A DNA stretch of 53,992 nt, taken from positions 1 to 53,992 of the forward strand of contig JAEUHW010000275.1 in assembly GCA_016793245.1 (NCBI GenBank), written 5' to 3'. The position numbers and the translations under genes were made by a program. Source of the stretch: Planctomycetota bacterium. GTDB lineage: Bacteria; Planctomycetota; UBA1135; JADKAF01. The notes beneath the pieces were generated by a model, which was not told the origin of the DNA, ran no database searches, and saw only the letters and a program-made list of their open reading frames with translations. Each line of letters begins with the position of its first letter. Within the stretch, counting starts at the first letter, position 1. Of the stretch, positions 30,709 to 39,336 are shown piece by piece.

Positions 30709-31781
30709 CCCCGCACTCCCGTCGCCGGATCCTGCGACGTGGCACTGTCTCTGAGGGCACTGTCTCTGAGGGCGCTCGCTCGGGGCGCGCTCTCTCGGGC
30801 GGAGTTCTTCGGCGCCGGGCGGTCCAGCGTGCCGATCACCTCGACGAGGGCTCCGATCCGCTCTTCGTCGAGGAGGCGCGAGAGGTCGCGCACGATCTCG
30901 AGGATGCCGTTCGGCCGCACGTAGCTCCAGGTGCCGACCTGTACCGCCGTGGCGCCCGCGACGAGGAACTCCATCACGTCCTCGGCGTTGGTGATCCCGC
31001 CGCAGCCGATGATGGGGATCTTCACCGCCAGCGCGCACTCGCGCACCATCCGCAGCGCGACGGGCTTGATCGCCGGACCCGAGAAACCGCCGACGATCGT
31101 CGCGAGATGCGCCTTGCGGCGGCGCCAATCGAGTCCGAGCCCGAGCAAGGTGTTGATCGCGGTCACCGCGTCGGCGCCGCCCTTCTCGACCGCTTCGGCG
31201 ATCGGGGCGATGCGCGCGACGTTCGGCGAGAGCTTGGCGAAGAGCGGGACCGCGAGCTGCTCGCGCACGGCGGCGATGGCATCGTGCGCCGCCGCGGGAT
31301 CGGTCGCGAACGGGAGACGCCCGCCCTGCACGTTCGGGCAGGAGAGGTTCACCTCGACGGCGGCCAAGCCGCGGAGGCCGCGGAGCCGCGCGGCGATCTG
31401 CGCGTACTCCTCCAGGCTCTCACCGCCGATGTTCACGACCACCGGCACGTCGAGATCGACGAGCTGCGGCCAGCCATCGCGCAGGAAGGCGTCGATGCCT
31501 TTGTTCTCGAGGCCGATCGAGTTCAGCATCCCCGCCGGCGTCTCGTGGATGCGCGGCAGCGGGTTCCCGTGGCGCGGATGCGGCGTCACGGTCTTCAGCA
31601 CGAGCGCCCCCATCGCGCGAGGCGGCACGAAGCGCACCATCTCGGGGCCGTGGCCGAAGGTGCCCGAGGCGCTCATCACGGGGTTGCGGAGCGCGAGCGG
31701 TCCGATCCGGACGGCGAGGCGCGGATCGCTCTCGAAGGCGATCGGATCCGCCGCGAGGGAAGGGCTCGGAAGGGGCTTCAC
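30705..31781 (-). CDS. pyrD: dihydroorotate dehydrogenase, class 1B catalytic subunit
   Basis: Oxidises dihydroorotate to orotate in pyrimidine synthesis, using FMN. It is 358 residues. NPVMSASGTFGHG, GALVLKTVTPHPRHGNPLPRI, GMLNSIGLENKG, NLSCPNVQGG with the catalytic Cys, AINTLLG and GCGGITNAEDVMEFLVAGATAVQVGT all fit class 1B, whose usual partner is the PyrK iron-sulfur subunit; none is adjacent. The C-terminal 40 residues are an extra low-complexity tail with tandem ALRDS repeats. The start at 31781 is 33 bases after lspA. The downstream response regulator overlaps by four bases. Confidence 0.95.
   Translation of the reverse strand: MKPLPSPSLAADPIAFESDPRLAVRIGPLALRNPVMSASGTFGHGPEMVRFVPPRAMGALVLKTVTPHPRHGNPLPRIHETPAGMLNSIGLENKGIDAFLRDGWPQLVDLDVPVVVNIGGESLEEYAQIAARLRGLRGLAAVEVNLSCPNVQGGRLPFATDPAAAHDAIAAVREQLAVPLFAKLSPNVARIAPIAEAVEKGGADAVTAINTLLGLGLDWRRRKAHLATIVGGFSGPAIKPVALRMVRECALAVKIPIIGCGGITNAEDVMEFLVAGATAVQVGTWSYVRPNGILEIVRDLSRLLDEERIGALVEVIGTLDRPAPKNSARESAPRASALRDSALRDSATSQDPATGVRG
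30742..30771 (-). repeat. 15-bp tandem duplication in the pyrD tail
   Basis: GCACTGTCTCTGAGG occurs twice in a row (30742-30756 and 30757-30771), in frame, giving ALRDS-type residues twice in the low-complexity PyrD C-terminus. A third, degenerate run follows. It looks like slippage-generated tail sequence. Confidence 0.8.
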
Positions 31782-31814
31782 GCGCGCGAAGATAGCCGCG
31801 AGCCTCGCTCGGGC

Positions 31815-32444
31815 TCAAGTGCCCTTCTGCGCCGCTTCCGGTAGCGATCGTGGCGCCGGAGCGAAGGAGAGCAGGACGAGCGCGATCGCGCCGCACACGA
31901 TGCAGGCGTCGGCGAAGTTGAAGGCGTTGAAGTGCCCGCCGTGCACGAGGCCCGGGAACTCGCGGATCCCGATCCCGGAGAGATCGAAGGAGAGGAAGTC
32001 GCGCACCTTGCCCGGGGCGCGGTCCTCGGCGAACGCCAGATTGTCGTAGAGGTTGCCGATGGCGCCTCCGAGCACGAGGGCCAGCGCCGTGAGCAAGAAC
32101 CAGCGGACGCGCGCCACGCGCAGCAGACCGAAGGCCAGCGCGGCGACCGCCGCGAGGCGCAGGCTGACCAGCAGCCAGGGGTAGTCGCCGCCGAGGCCGC
32201 CGACGGCCCCGGGGTTCTCCATGCGCACGAGATCGAAGACGCCGGGGATCACGACGTGCTTCGGCCACGGGTCGCCGCGCCGCTGCACCATCTCCACGAC
32301 CTCGAAGGCCCACCGCTTGCTGGCGAGATCGATCGCGATACAGAGCGCGGCGAGCGCGAAATAGCGGAGCTTGCCTGCGGGCTCGATCCAACGCGAAGAT
32401 GCGCCGGCGTTCGCGTGCACGCCGCGCGACGATTCCTGGGTCAT
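31815..32444 (-). CDS. lspA: lipoprotein signal peptidase II
   Basis: Aspartyl protease that removes lipoprotein signal peptides in the inner membrane. It is 209 residues, longer than the usual 160-170. About four membrane spans are seen. GGAIGNLYDN corresponds to the GNxxDR motif with Asn replacing Arg. The two catalytic aspartates are in VRDFL and NFADAC. An extra 25-residue loop lies between them, longer than in E. coli. ATG at 32444 is preferred, with GAGGA just before it; an extended frame upstream is probably not translated. It is divergent from the recombinase gene and leads the run lspA-pyrD-response regulator-secA. Confidence 0.9.
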   Translation of the reverse strand: MTQESSRGVHANAGASSRWIEPAGKLRYFALAALCIAIDLASKRWAFEVVEMVQRRGDPWPKHVVIPGVFDLVRMENPGAVGGLGGDYPWLLVSLRLAAVAALAFGLLRVARVRWFLLTALALVLGGAIGNLYDNLAFAEDRAPGKVRDFLSFDLSGIGIREFPGLVHGGHFNAFNFADACIVCGAIALVLLSFAPAPRSLPEAAQKGT

Positions 32445-32523
32445 GCTTCCTCGGGAGCGCCTCTGCTCCCTGATCCAGGCGAGCGCTGCGCAGACGCGCA
32501 GGGATACGGCGTCGGGAGCACGG

Positions 32524-33483
32524 GTGTCAAGGCAGGTCGAAGAGTCGCACGCTTCTCCGCGGCCGGACCGCGACCTCGCCGACTTCTCGATCTGGCTGCG
32601 CGTCGAGCTCGGCCTCACCCGCGCGACGGAGTCCGCCTATCGGAAGGACCTCCTCGACTTCGCGAGCTTTCTCGCGCCGCGCGGGATCCGCCCCGCCGAG
32701 CTCGAGGAGCAAGGACCGCTCATCGCCTGGCTCGAGGATCTGCGCGCGCGCTCCCTCGCGACGGCGACGCGGGCGCGGCGGCTGGTCGCGGTGCGCTCGT
32801 TCTATCGGTGGCGCGCTCTGGAGCGCCCCGAGCGCAGCGACCCGGCGGCGAAGCTCCCCGCGTTGGCGCTGATCCGCAGCTTGCCGCACTGCCTCGTGCC
32901 CAGCGAGGTCGATGCGCTCCTCGCGGAGCAGACGGAACTCGAGGGGCGCGCGGCGTTGCTCGAACGCCGCGACCTGGCGCTCTTGGAGCTCCTCTACGCG
33001 AGCGGCGGGCGCATCTCGGAGGTGCTCGGCCTCGATCTCGGCGACTTCGTCGGCGGAGGTGGCGGCGAGGACGCCCACCTGACCCTGGTGCGCTTCTTCG
33101 GCAAAGGGCGCAAGGAACGCATCGTGCCCGTCGGTGAGAACGCGATCGATCGGCTCCGCTCCTATCTCGCGCTCGCGCGCCCGCGCTTCGCGCGCCCCGA
33201 TGGTCCCCCGGCCGTCTTCCTCTCCACGCGCGGCAATCGCCTCGACCGCTTCCAAGCCTGGCGCATCCTGAAAGCGCGCGCGCTCCGCCTCGGCATCGCG
33301 CAGCGCGTCCACCCCCACGGCCTGCGCCACTCCTTCGCCCTCCACCTCCTGGAGAACGGCGCCGACCTACGCGCCATCCAAGAGCTCCTCGGCCACGCGA
33401 CCCTCGGCACGACGCAGATCTACCTCCACGTCGATCACGAGCGCCTCCGCGAGGTCCACCGCACCCACCACCCCCGCGCCTGA
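32524..33483 (+). CDS. xerD: tyrosine recombinase, XerC/XerD family
   Basis: Probably resolves chromosome dimers at dif. It is 319 residues, normal length. An N-terminal SAM-like core-binding domain (FSIWLRVELGLTRATESAYRKDL) precedes the catalytic domain with the Arg of SGGRISEVLGL, Lys of FFGKGRKER, H-x-x-R in HPHGLRHSFA, the His of LGHATLGTTQIY and the nucleophile Tyr in TQIYLHV. GTG at 32524 with GGGAG five bases upstream is preferred over an earlier start that would leave an unrelated extension. It converges on uvrC. XerC versus XerD cannot be told apart here. An integron or phage integrase is less likely, since no cassette or phage genes are near. Confidence 0.86.
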   Translation: MSRQVEESHASPRPDRDLADFSIWLRVELGLTRATESAYRKDLLDFASFLAPRGIRPAELEEQGPLIAWLEDLRARSLATATRARRLVAVRSFYRWRALERPERSDPAAKLPALALIRSLPHCLVPSEVDALLAEQTELEGRAALLERRDLALLELLYASGGRISEVLGLDLGDFVGGGGGEDAHLTLVRFFGKGRKERIVPVGENAIDRLRSYLALARPRFARPDGPPAVFLSTRGNRLDRFQAWRILKARALRLGIAQRVHPHGLRHSFALHLLENGADLRAIQELLGHATLGTTQIYLHVDHERLREVHRTHHPRA

Positions 33484-33500
33484 AACCGTACGTGCGGTCT

Positions 33501-33518
33501 CAACGGCGTCAGCCGTTG
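33501..33518. repeat. single TGAC-loop hairpin between convergent genes
   Basis: CAACGGC-GTCA-GCCGTTG, a perfect 7-bp stem. On the minus strand the loop reads TGAC, followed by GAGAC as in the array at 44431. It fills the 42-base gap between the convergent xerD and uvrC genes and is well placed to end both transcripts. Confidence 0.75.
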
Positions 33519-33525
33519 CACCAGC

Positions 33526-35361
33526 TCATGCCGTATCGGTCGGTGGGCGGAGGTGCGCGAGGATCGCGCGGGCGAGGTCGGGGGAGATGCGCGGCAGCGC
33601 GCAGAGTTCTTCCTCGCTCGCGACGGCGATGCGGCGGACGGAGCCGAAGTGCGAGAGCAAGCGCTTCCGCAGCGTCGGTCCGACGCCGGGAACTTCGTCC
33701 AGCTCGGAGCGGAGCTCGTCGCGGAGCTGGCGGTGATAGGTGATCGCGAAGCGATGCGCTTCGTCGCGGAGGCGTTCGAGCAAGTGGCGCTCGGCGCTGC
33801 CGCGCGGCAACACGATCGGCAGCTCCGAGCCTTCCTTGAAGATGCGTTCCTCCTCGCCGAGCGGCCCGCGCCCGACGCGCGCTTTCGCCAGGCCCACGAG
33901 AGCGAGCCCCGTGGCGCCGACCTCGTCGCGCGCGGCGCACGCCGCGGCGAGCTGGCCCTTGCCGCCGTCGATGACGATCAAGTCGGCGAGGTCGGCGTCC
34001 GCGAGGTCGCGGCGCAGCGCGCGCGCGACGACTTCGCGCATCGAGGCGAAGTCGTCCTGACCGCCGTGGCTCTTCACGCGGAAGCGCCGGTAGCCCGCCT
34101 TGTCGGGCACGCCGGCGCGGAAACGCACGCGCGAGGCCACCATCGCGGCGCCTTGGAACGCCGAGATGTCGAAGCAGTCGAGGACCTGTGGAACCTCCTC
34201 GAGCTCGAGCCGCTCGGCGAGCTTCGCGAGCGCTTCGTCGGCGAGCTCCTCGGCGTCGACCTGCGCACGGAACACCTGCGCGGCGTTCGCGTTCGCCATC
34301 TCCAAGTGCTTCCGCGGCTCGCCGCGCTCCGGAACGCGCAGCTCCACCGTGGCGCCGCGCTTCGTCTCGAGCCACGCCGAGAGCATCGACGCATCGCTGG
34401 GCTCGCACGGCACGAGGATCTCGCGCGGCACGAACGCATCGCCCGAGTAGAGCCGCGTCGCGAACGCGGAGACGAGCTCCTCGTCGGGAATCTCGGAGTC
34501 GAGCAAGTGCGAGCGCACGGCCTCGAGCGCCCCGCCGCGGAAGCGCAGCACCGCGAGCGCGACGCGCCCGGCCTCGCGATGAAGCCCGATCGCGTCGCGC
34601 TCGACGCCCTTCGCCGAGGCCACGACCTGGCGCTCGGTCGTCGCGCGCAGGCTTGTCAGCTGATCGCGCACGCGCGCCGCCGTCTCGAATTGCAGCTCGG
34701 CCGCCGCGCGCTTCATGCGCGCCTCGAGCTCGCGCTCCACCTCCTCGGTCTTGCCGCGGAGGATCTCCTCGGCGCGATCGACGAGACGCGCATACGCCTC
34801 CGCATCGACCAGGCCGACGCACGGCGCCGAGCATCGCCCGATCTCGTGTTTTAAACAGGGGCGCGTGCGGTTCTTGAACACGGCGTCGCGGCAATCGCGG
34901 AGCGGCACGATCTCGTGCAGCATGCGCAGCGTCCGCCGCAGATGCCCCGCCGACGCGTACGGCCCGAAGTAGCGCGCCTGCGGATCGCGCCGCCCGTGGC
35001 GCCGCACCGGCACGAAGCGCGGAAAGCTCTCACGCCGATCGAGCTTCACGAGCAGGAACGACTTGTCGTCGCGCAGCCGCACGTTGTGCGGCGGCTTCAG
35101 CTGCTTCACGAGCGCATCCTCGAGCAGCAGCGCCTCCTGCTCCGTCTCGGTGACGACGAACTCGACGTCGTGCGCGCGCGCGCCGAGATAGCGCGAGACG
35201 ATGCGCCCGTCGCCCTCCGCGCGCAGATAGGAGCGCACGCGGGCCTTCAGATCCTTCGCCTTGCCCACGTAGAGCGCGCGGCCCTCCGCGTCGCGGAAGA
35301 TGTAGACCCCGGAGCGGCGCGGCGCCTTCTCCACCGCGTCGGCGAGGGAAGCGCGCGTCAC
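33526..35361 (-). CDS. uvrC: excinuclease ABC subunit C
   Basis: Makes the two incisions in nucleotide excision repair. It is 611 residues, normal length. The GIY-YIG nuclease is at the N-terminus ([26 protein letters not shown]). The UVR motif binding UvrB is around [20 protein letters not shown]. The RNase-H-like nuclease region has [23 protein letters not shown] and [13 protein letters not shown], and a final helix-hairpin-helix pair is near [18 protein letters not shown]. The usual CFDISH reads CFDISA. GTG at 35361 overlaps the uvrB stop (GTGA), so the two are coupled. It ends next to a hairpin opposite xerD. Confidence 0.95.
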   Translation of the reverse strand: MTRASLADAVEKAPRRSGVYIFRDAEGRALYVGKAKDLKARVRSYLRAEGDGRIVSRYLGARAHDVEFVVTETEQEALLLEDALVKQLKPPHNVRLRDDKSFLLVKLDRRESFPRFVPVRRHGRRDPQARYFGPYASAGHLRRTLRMLHEIVPLRDCRDAVFKNRTRPCLKHEIGRCSAPCVGLVDAEAYARLVDRAEEILRGKTEEVERELEARMKRAAAELQFETAARVRDQLTSLRATTERQVVASAKGVERDAIGLHREAGRVALAVLRFRGGALEAVRSHLLDSEIPDEELVSAFATRLYSGDAFVPREILVPCEPSDASMLSAWLETKRGATVELRVPERGEPRKHLEMANANAAQVFRAQVDAEELADEALAKLAERLELEEVPQVLDCFDISAFQGAAMVASRVRFRAGVPDKAGYRRFRVKSHGGQDDFASMREVVARALRRDLADADLADLIVIDGGKGQLAAACAARDEVGATGLALVGLAKARVGRGPLGEEERIFKEGSELPIVLPRGSAERHLLERLRDEAHRFAITYHRQLRDELRSELDEVPGVGPTLRKRLLSHFGSVRRIAVASEEELCALPRISPDLARAILAHLRPPTDTA

Positions 35362-37406
35362 GGGAGCTCGAGCTCCAGCTTCTCCAGGCGGAAGATCTCG
35401 TCGCGGAGCTTCGCGGCTTTCTCGAAGTCGAGCTTCTCCGCCGCGGCGCCCATCTCCGTGCGGAGCTTTCGCACGTGCTTCCGCAGCTTCTCGGGATCGA
35501 GGTCCTTGCCCGCGATCTTCTCGAGCTCGCTGCGCACCTCGTCGGCGATCTCGGCGTCGGCGTAGTCCATCGCGAGCACTTCCTGCAGGCCGTCGCGGAT
35601 CCCCTTCACGATCGTGCGCGGCGTGATGTCGTGCTCGAGGTTGTAGGCCTCCTGCACCGCGCGGCGGCGCTCGGTCTCGTCGATGGCGCGCGCCATCGAA
35701 TCGGTCACGCGATCGGCGTAGAGGATGACGCGGCCGTGCACGTTGCGCGCGGCGCGCCCGCAGGTCTGGATCAGCGAGGAGGTCGAGCGCAGGAAACCCT
35801 CCTTGTCCGCGTCGAGCACGGCGACGAGCGCGACCTCCGGCAAGTCCAAGCCCTCGCGCAGCAGGTTGATCCCGACGAGCACATCGAAGACGCCGAGGCG
35901 CAGGTCGCGCAGCAAGCTCATGCGCTCGATCGCGTCGATGTCCGCGTGCATGTACTTCGCCTTCAGGCCCGCGTCGCGCAAGTACTCGGTGAGCTCCTCG
36001 GCCATGCGCTTCGTGAGCGTGGTGACGAGCACGCGCTCCTTGTTTTCGACGACGACGCGCGCCTGCTCGAGGAGATCGTCCACCTGCGAGCGCGCGGGCC
36101 GCACCTCGATCTGCGGATCGACGAGCCCCGTCGGGCGCACGATCTGCTGCACGACGCGGCCGGCGCTCTTCTCGAGCTCGTACTTCGACGGCGTCGCGCT
36201 GACGTGGATCACCTGCCGCACGAGCTGCTCCCACTCCTCGAAGCGCAGCGGCCGATTGTCGAGCGCCGAGGGCAGGCGAAAGCCGTGCTCGACCAGGTTC
36301 GTCTTGCGCGCGCGGTCGCCCTTGTACATGCCGCCGATCTGCGGAACGGTGACGTGCGACTCGTCGAGGAAGACGAGCAGGTTCTCGGGGAAGTAGTTGA
36401 TGAGGGTGTACGGCGCCTGCCCCGGAGCGCGGCCGTCCAGGTGGCGCGAGTAGTTCTCGATGCCCGGGCAGGTGCCGATCTCCTGGATCATCTCGAGATC
36501 GAAACGAGTCCGCTGCTCGAGGCGCTGACGCTCGAGCAGCTTGCCTTCCTGGCGCAGCCGCGCGAGCTGCACCTCGAGCTCCTCGCGGATCGTCTCCAGC
36601 GCGCGCTGGAGGCGGTCCTTCGGCGTGACGTAGTGCCCGCTCGGGTAGATCGTGATCTCCTGTCGATCGGCGAGCACCTCGCCGCGCAGCGGATCGATCT
36701 CGGCGATGGCCTCGATCTCGTCGCCCCAGAGCTCGAGGCGCACGACGCGCGCTTCCTCGTACGCCGGGAACACCTCGATCACGTCGCCGCGCGCGCGGAA
36801 GGAGCCGCGGCGGAAGTCCAAGTTGTTGCGGCTGTACTGGATCGCGGTGAGCGTACGCAGCAGCTCGTCGCGATCGAAGGTCTGCCCGACCCGCAGCGGC
36901 AGCGACATCTGCGCGTAGGCCTCCGGCGAGCCGAGGCCGTAGATGCAGCTCACCGAGGCGACCAGCACGACGTCGCGCCGGTCGAGCAAGCTGCGCGTCG
37001 CCGAGTTCCGCAGGCGCTCCAGGCGATCGTTGATCGAGGCGTCCTTCTCGATGTAGGTGTCGGTCGAGGGGACGTAGGCCTCGGGCTGGTAGTAGTCGTA
37101 GTACGAGACGAAGTACTCGACCGCGTTCTCGGGGAACAGCTCGCGGAACTCCGCGTAGAGCTGCGCCGCGAGCGTCTTGTTCGGCGCGAGCACGAGGGTC
37201 GGGCGCTGGGCCGCCTCGATCACCTTGGCCATGGTGAAGGTCTTGCCGCTGCCCGTGACTCCTAGCAGCGTCTGATGTGGCGCGCCCTCGCGCAGCCCCT
37301 GGAGGAGTCCCTCGATGGCCTGCGGCTGGTCTCCGCAAGCGGAGTAGTCGCTGCGGATCCGGAACCCCGCCCCTGCCTGCCGCTGCGTCGTCTCGCGTCC
37401 GATCAC
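35358..37406 (-). CDS. uvrB: excinuclease ABC subunit B
   Basis: Damage-verifying helicase-like subunit, 682 residues. Walker A GVTGSGKT is near residue 54. [27 protein letters not shown] is the beta-hairpin region. [15 protein letters not shown] is motif II. Further motifs are [16 protein letters not shown] and QTCGRAARN. The C-terminal UVR coil is [25 protein letters not shown] at 37406 is chosen because GGAGG lies five bases upstream; an upstream GTG at 37457 has no clear binding site. It is transcribed leftward with uvrC and is divergent from the gene at 37623. Confidence 0.96.
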   Translation of the reverse strand: MIGRETTQRQAGAGFRIRSDYSACGDQPQAIEGLLQGLREGAPHQTLLGVTGSGKTFTMAKVIEAAQRPTLVLAPNKTLAAQLYAEFRELFPENAVEYFVSYYDYYQPEAYVPSTDTYIEKDASINDRLERLRNSATRSLLDRRDVVLVASVSCIYGLGSPEAYAQMSLPLRVGQTFDRDELLRTLTAIQYSRNNLDFRRGSFRARGDVIEVFPAYEEARVVRLELWGDEIEAIAEIDPLRGEVLADRQEITIYPSGHYVTPKDRLQRALETIREELEVQLARLRQEGKLLERQRLEQRTRFDLEMIQEIGTCPGIENYSRHLDGRAPGQAPYTLINYFPENLLVFLDESHVTVPQIGGMYKGDRARKTNLVEHGFRLPSALDNRPLRFEEWEQLVRQVIHVSATPSKYELEKSAGRVVQQIVRPTGLVDPQIEVRPARSQVDDLLEQARVVVENKERVLVTTLTKRMAEELTEYLRDAGLKAKYMHADIDAIERMSLLRDLRLGVFDVLVGINLLREGLDLPEVALVAVLDADKEGFLRSTSSLIQTCGRAARNVHGRVILYADRVTDSMARAIDETERRRAVQEAYNLEHDITPRTIVKGIRDGLQEVLAMDYADAEIADEVRSELEKIAGKDLDPEKLRKHVRKLRTEMGAAAEKLDFEKAAKLRDEIFRLEKLELELP

Positions 37407-37435
37407 CTTGCCTCCAACCCTGCGCGCTCGGCTTT

Positions 37436-37464
37436 TTGACAGCTCCTGCGCACCCACCTAGACT
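37436..37464 (+). promoter_or_regulatory. sigma-70-type promoter for the gene at 37623
   Basis: TTGACA (37436-37441), a 17-base spacer and TAGACT (37459-37464) on the plus strand. The -35 is perfect and the -10 matches four of six. It overlaps the divergent 5' side of uvrB and would give a leader of about 150 bases. Confidence 0.65.
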
Positions 37465-37622
37465 CGCCGCGTTCCATCGTAGCGAGTCGGCGCACTCCGT
37501 TGCGATAGCCCCTGACGCTGAGCGCTCTCTCATCTCTCTCTCCCGCGCTCTCCCTCTTCTCTCTCTCTGGCGCTGCGCCACCGACGATCGGCGTCGCGCG
37601 TTCTCTAGGAGCACGTACTCAC

Positions 37623-39014
37623 GTGGCCGGACGTTCGAGCACCCCGCGACGAGGCGAGACCTCTCCTTCCAACCGCCGCGGCGAGCATCCGCCCGGCCAG
37701 AAGAAGCCGGTCGAGAAGCAAACGAACCAAGCGCTGCCGATCCTGGTCGGGGGCGGAGCCGTGCTCCTCCTCATGATCGTGATCTTCGCGACGCGCAGCG
37801 GCTCGAAGCCCGCGGAGAAGGTGGAACCTGCTCGCGTCGAGCGCCCAGCACCCCCGCCGGTGGCGCAGGATCCGTTCGCGGAGTTGCGCGCGGGCTTCGA
37901 GTCCGCGTCCGTGCCCGTCGCGCAGAGTTTCCTCGAAAAGCTCTCGGCGAAGGACGCGAGCGGCGTGCGCGCGCTGCTCGAGTTCCCCCGCTTCCACGAG
38001 AACGAGGCGCGGCGGCTCGAGGCCGAGGGCAAGGCCTACGAAGCGTGGGCGACGCTCAGCGCCGAACGGCAGCAAGAGTACAAGGACGGTCTGGTGAAGC
38101 GCCTGCTGCCGAGCGAGAGCTCGCTGAAGAGCTGGCGCCTCGACACGATGGTCCTCGACGATCATCGCCCCGAGACCAAGTTCCTCGATGGGGATGAATC
38201 CATCGCCGCCACCGAGCGCTATCGGCGCCTCGAGGTCCTCTTCAAGATGCGCCCCGCCGACTGGACTCCGGCGAAGGGCAAGAAGATCTCCTTGCCGATC
38301 TACGTCGGCCTCTACCGCACCGGCTCCGAATGGAGCGTCGAGGACCTCGCGATCGAGGTGCGTCTCTCCGGCACGAACACACGCCTTTACGCGCCGAATC
38401 CCTCCAGCGCCGCGTACCAGAAGCTCTTGGCGAACGCGCCCGGCGGCGGTCAGAAGGTCGATCTCACGGGCAACATCGAGGACCAGCTCGAAGGCGGTCC
38501 GCGCCGCGTGCGCCTCGAAGACGGCACGGTGGGCCTCGCCGCGAAGCCCGCTCCGGTCGCCTATCTCGAGACGACCAGCCCCGAGACGCGCACCAAGATC
38601 GAGCAGCTCATGGCGACCATGCTCGATCCGGCCCAGACGACGGGTTGGGCCGCGGCGCGCGACGAGCTCCTCCTGCTGAAGCGAGACGCCATGCCCGCCG
38701 CGCTCACGCAGCTCGCGCGGATCTACAAGCAAGCCGTCGAAGAGGCGAAGAGCACGGATCCGCTCGACGACCAGGAGCTCGACAAGCTGCAGAAGGTGAC
38801 GCAGCTCCTGATGAAGATGCGCGAAGAGGTCTACCAGCAGGAGTACGACCCGAAGGTCGGCTTCAGCCGCATGGAGTACGCCTCGAACGAAGCCGATCGC
38901 ATGCGGAAGGACATCAACAAGGTGGCGATGTTCTGGTTCGGGTGGTGGCACGAGAACCAGAGCGTGATCCCGCAGGGCGAGCCGACGACGCTGCGCCGGC
39001 CGCGCAATCGCTAG
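37623..39014 (+). CDS. single-span membrane protein of unknown function
   Basis: 463 residues. A basic, Pro-rich cytoplasmic N-terminus (1-36) precedes one membrane span (about 37-57, ALPILVGGGAVLLLMIVIFA). The remaining 400 residues are charged and apparently outside the membrane, rich in helix-forming sequence with a beta-like region around 150-260. No catalytic motif or family was recognised. The GTG start at 37623 has AGGAG about 11 bases upstream; the hydrophobic span and codon pattern support a real gene. It precedes another single-span protein (39337) on the same strand, so the two may act together. It has a likely promoter at 37436. Confidence 0.8.
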   Translation: MAGRSSTPRRGETSPSNRRGEHPPGQKKPVEKQTNQALPILVGGGAVLLLMIVIFATRSGSKPAEKVEPARVERPAPPPVAQDPFAELRAGFESASVPVAQSFLEKLSAKDASGVRALLEFPRFHENEARRLEAEGKAYEAWATLSAERQQEYKDGLVKRLLPSESSLKSWRLDTMVLDDHRPETKFLDGDESIAATERYRRLEVLFKMRPADWTPAKGKKISLPIYVGLYRTGSEWSVEDLAIEVRLSGTNTRLYAPNPSSAAYQKLLANAPGGGQKVDLTGNIEDQLEGGPRRVRLEDGTVGLAAKPAPVAYLETTSPETRTKIEQLMATMLDPAQTTGWAAARDELLLLKRDAMPAALTQLARIYKQAVEEAKSTDPLDDQELDKLQKVTQLLMKMREEVYQQEYDPKVGFSRMEYASNEADRMRKDINKVAMFWFGWWHENQSVIPQGEPTTLRRPRNR

Positions 39015-39336
39015 TAGTCCTCGGGCGCGCGAGCTATCGCTCGCGCGTTCGGCTATCGGCGCCTTCCACAGCGAGAGCTTCGCTGCAGCAGCGAGTCCAG
39101 CGACCCCCACGGACCGCGGTATCGCTGGTCGTGGTCGCGCCTGGCTCTCCTCGCCGAGCCCTGCGCTCTCTAGGAGCAGACCAGCCCCTGCTCCCAGAGG
39201 AACGCCTCTCATCGCGCTCGACGAGATCGATCCTTCCTCCGCGCCTTGCGCGGGGTAATCTTGGCCGCAACCCCAACCGCTCCCGCACGCGGCGGTCCCC
39301 GTGCGCGGCGTCCCCGCAGCCGACCCCTCGACTCTC
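39015..39336 (+). terminator. gap with terminator-like hairpin at 39026-39047
   Basis: A 322-base gap with no credible gene. CGCGCGAG (39026-39033) pairs with CTCGCGCG (39040-39047) around CTATCG, a strong 8-bp stem just after the stop of the 37623 gene, but without a U-run. No confident promoter for the next gene was seen, though TAATCT at 39256 is a weak -10 candidate. Confidence 0.5.

Noticed and set aside
34074..37265. Long plus-strand frames opposite uvrB and uvrC
   Set aside because: G+C-rich coding sequence gives long complementary frames; none shows a known domain while the minus-strand frames are full uvrB and uvrC.
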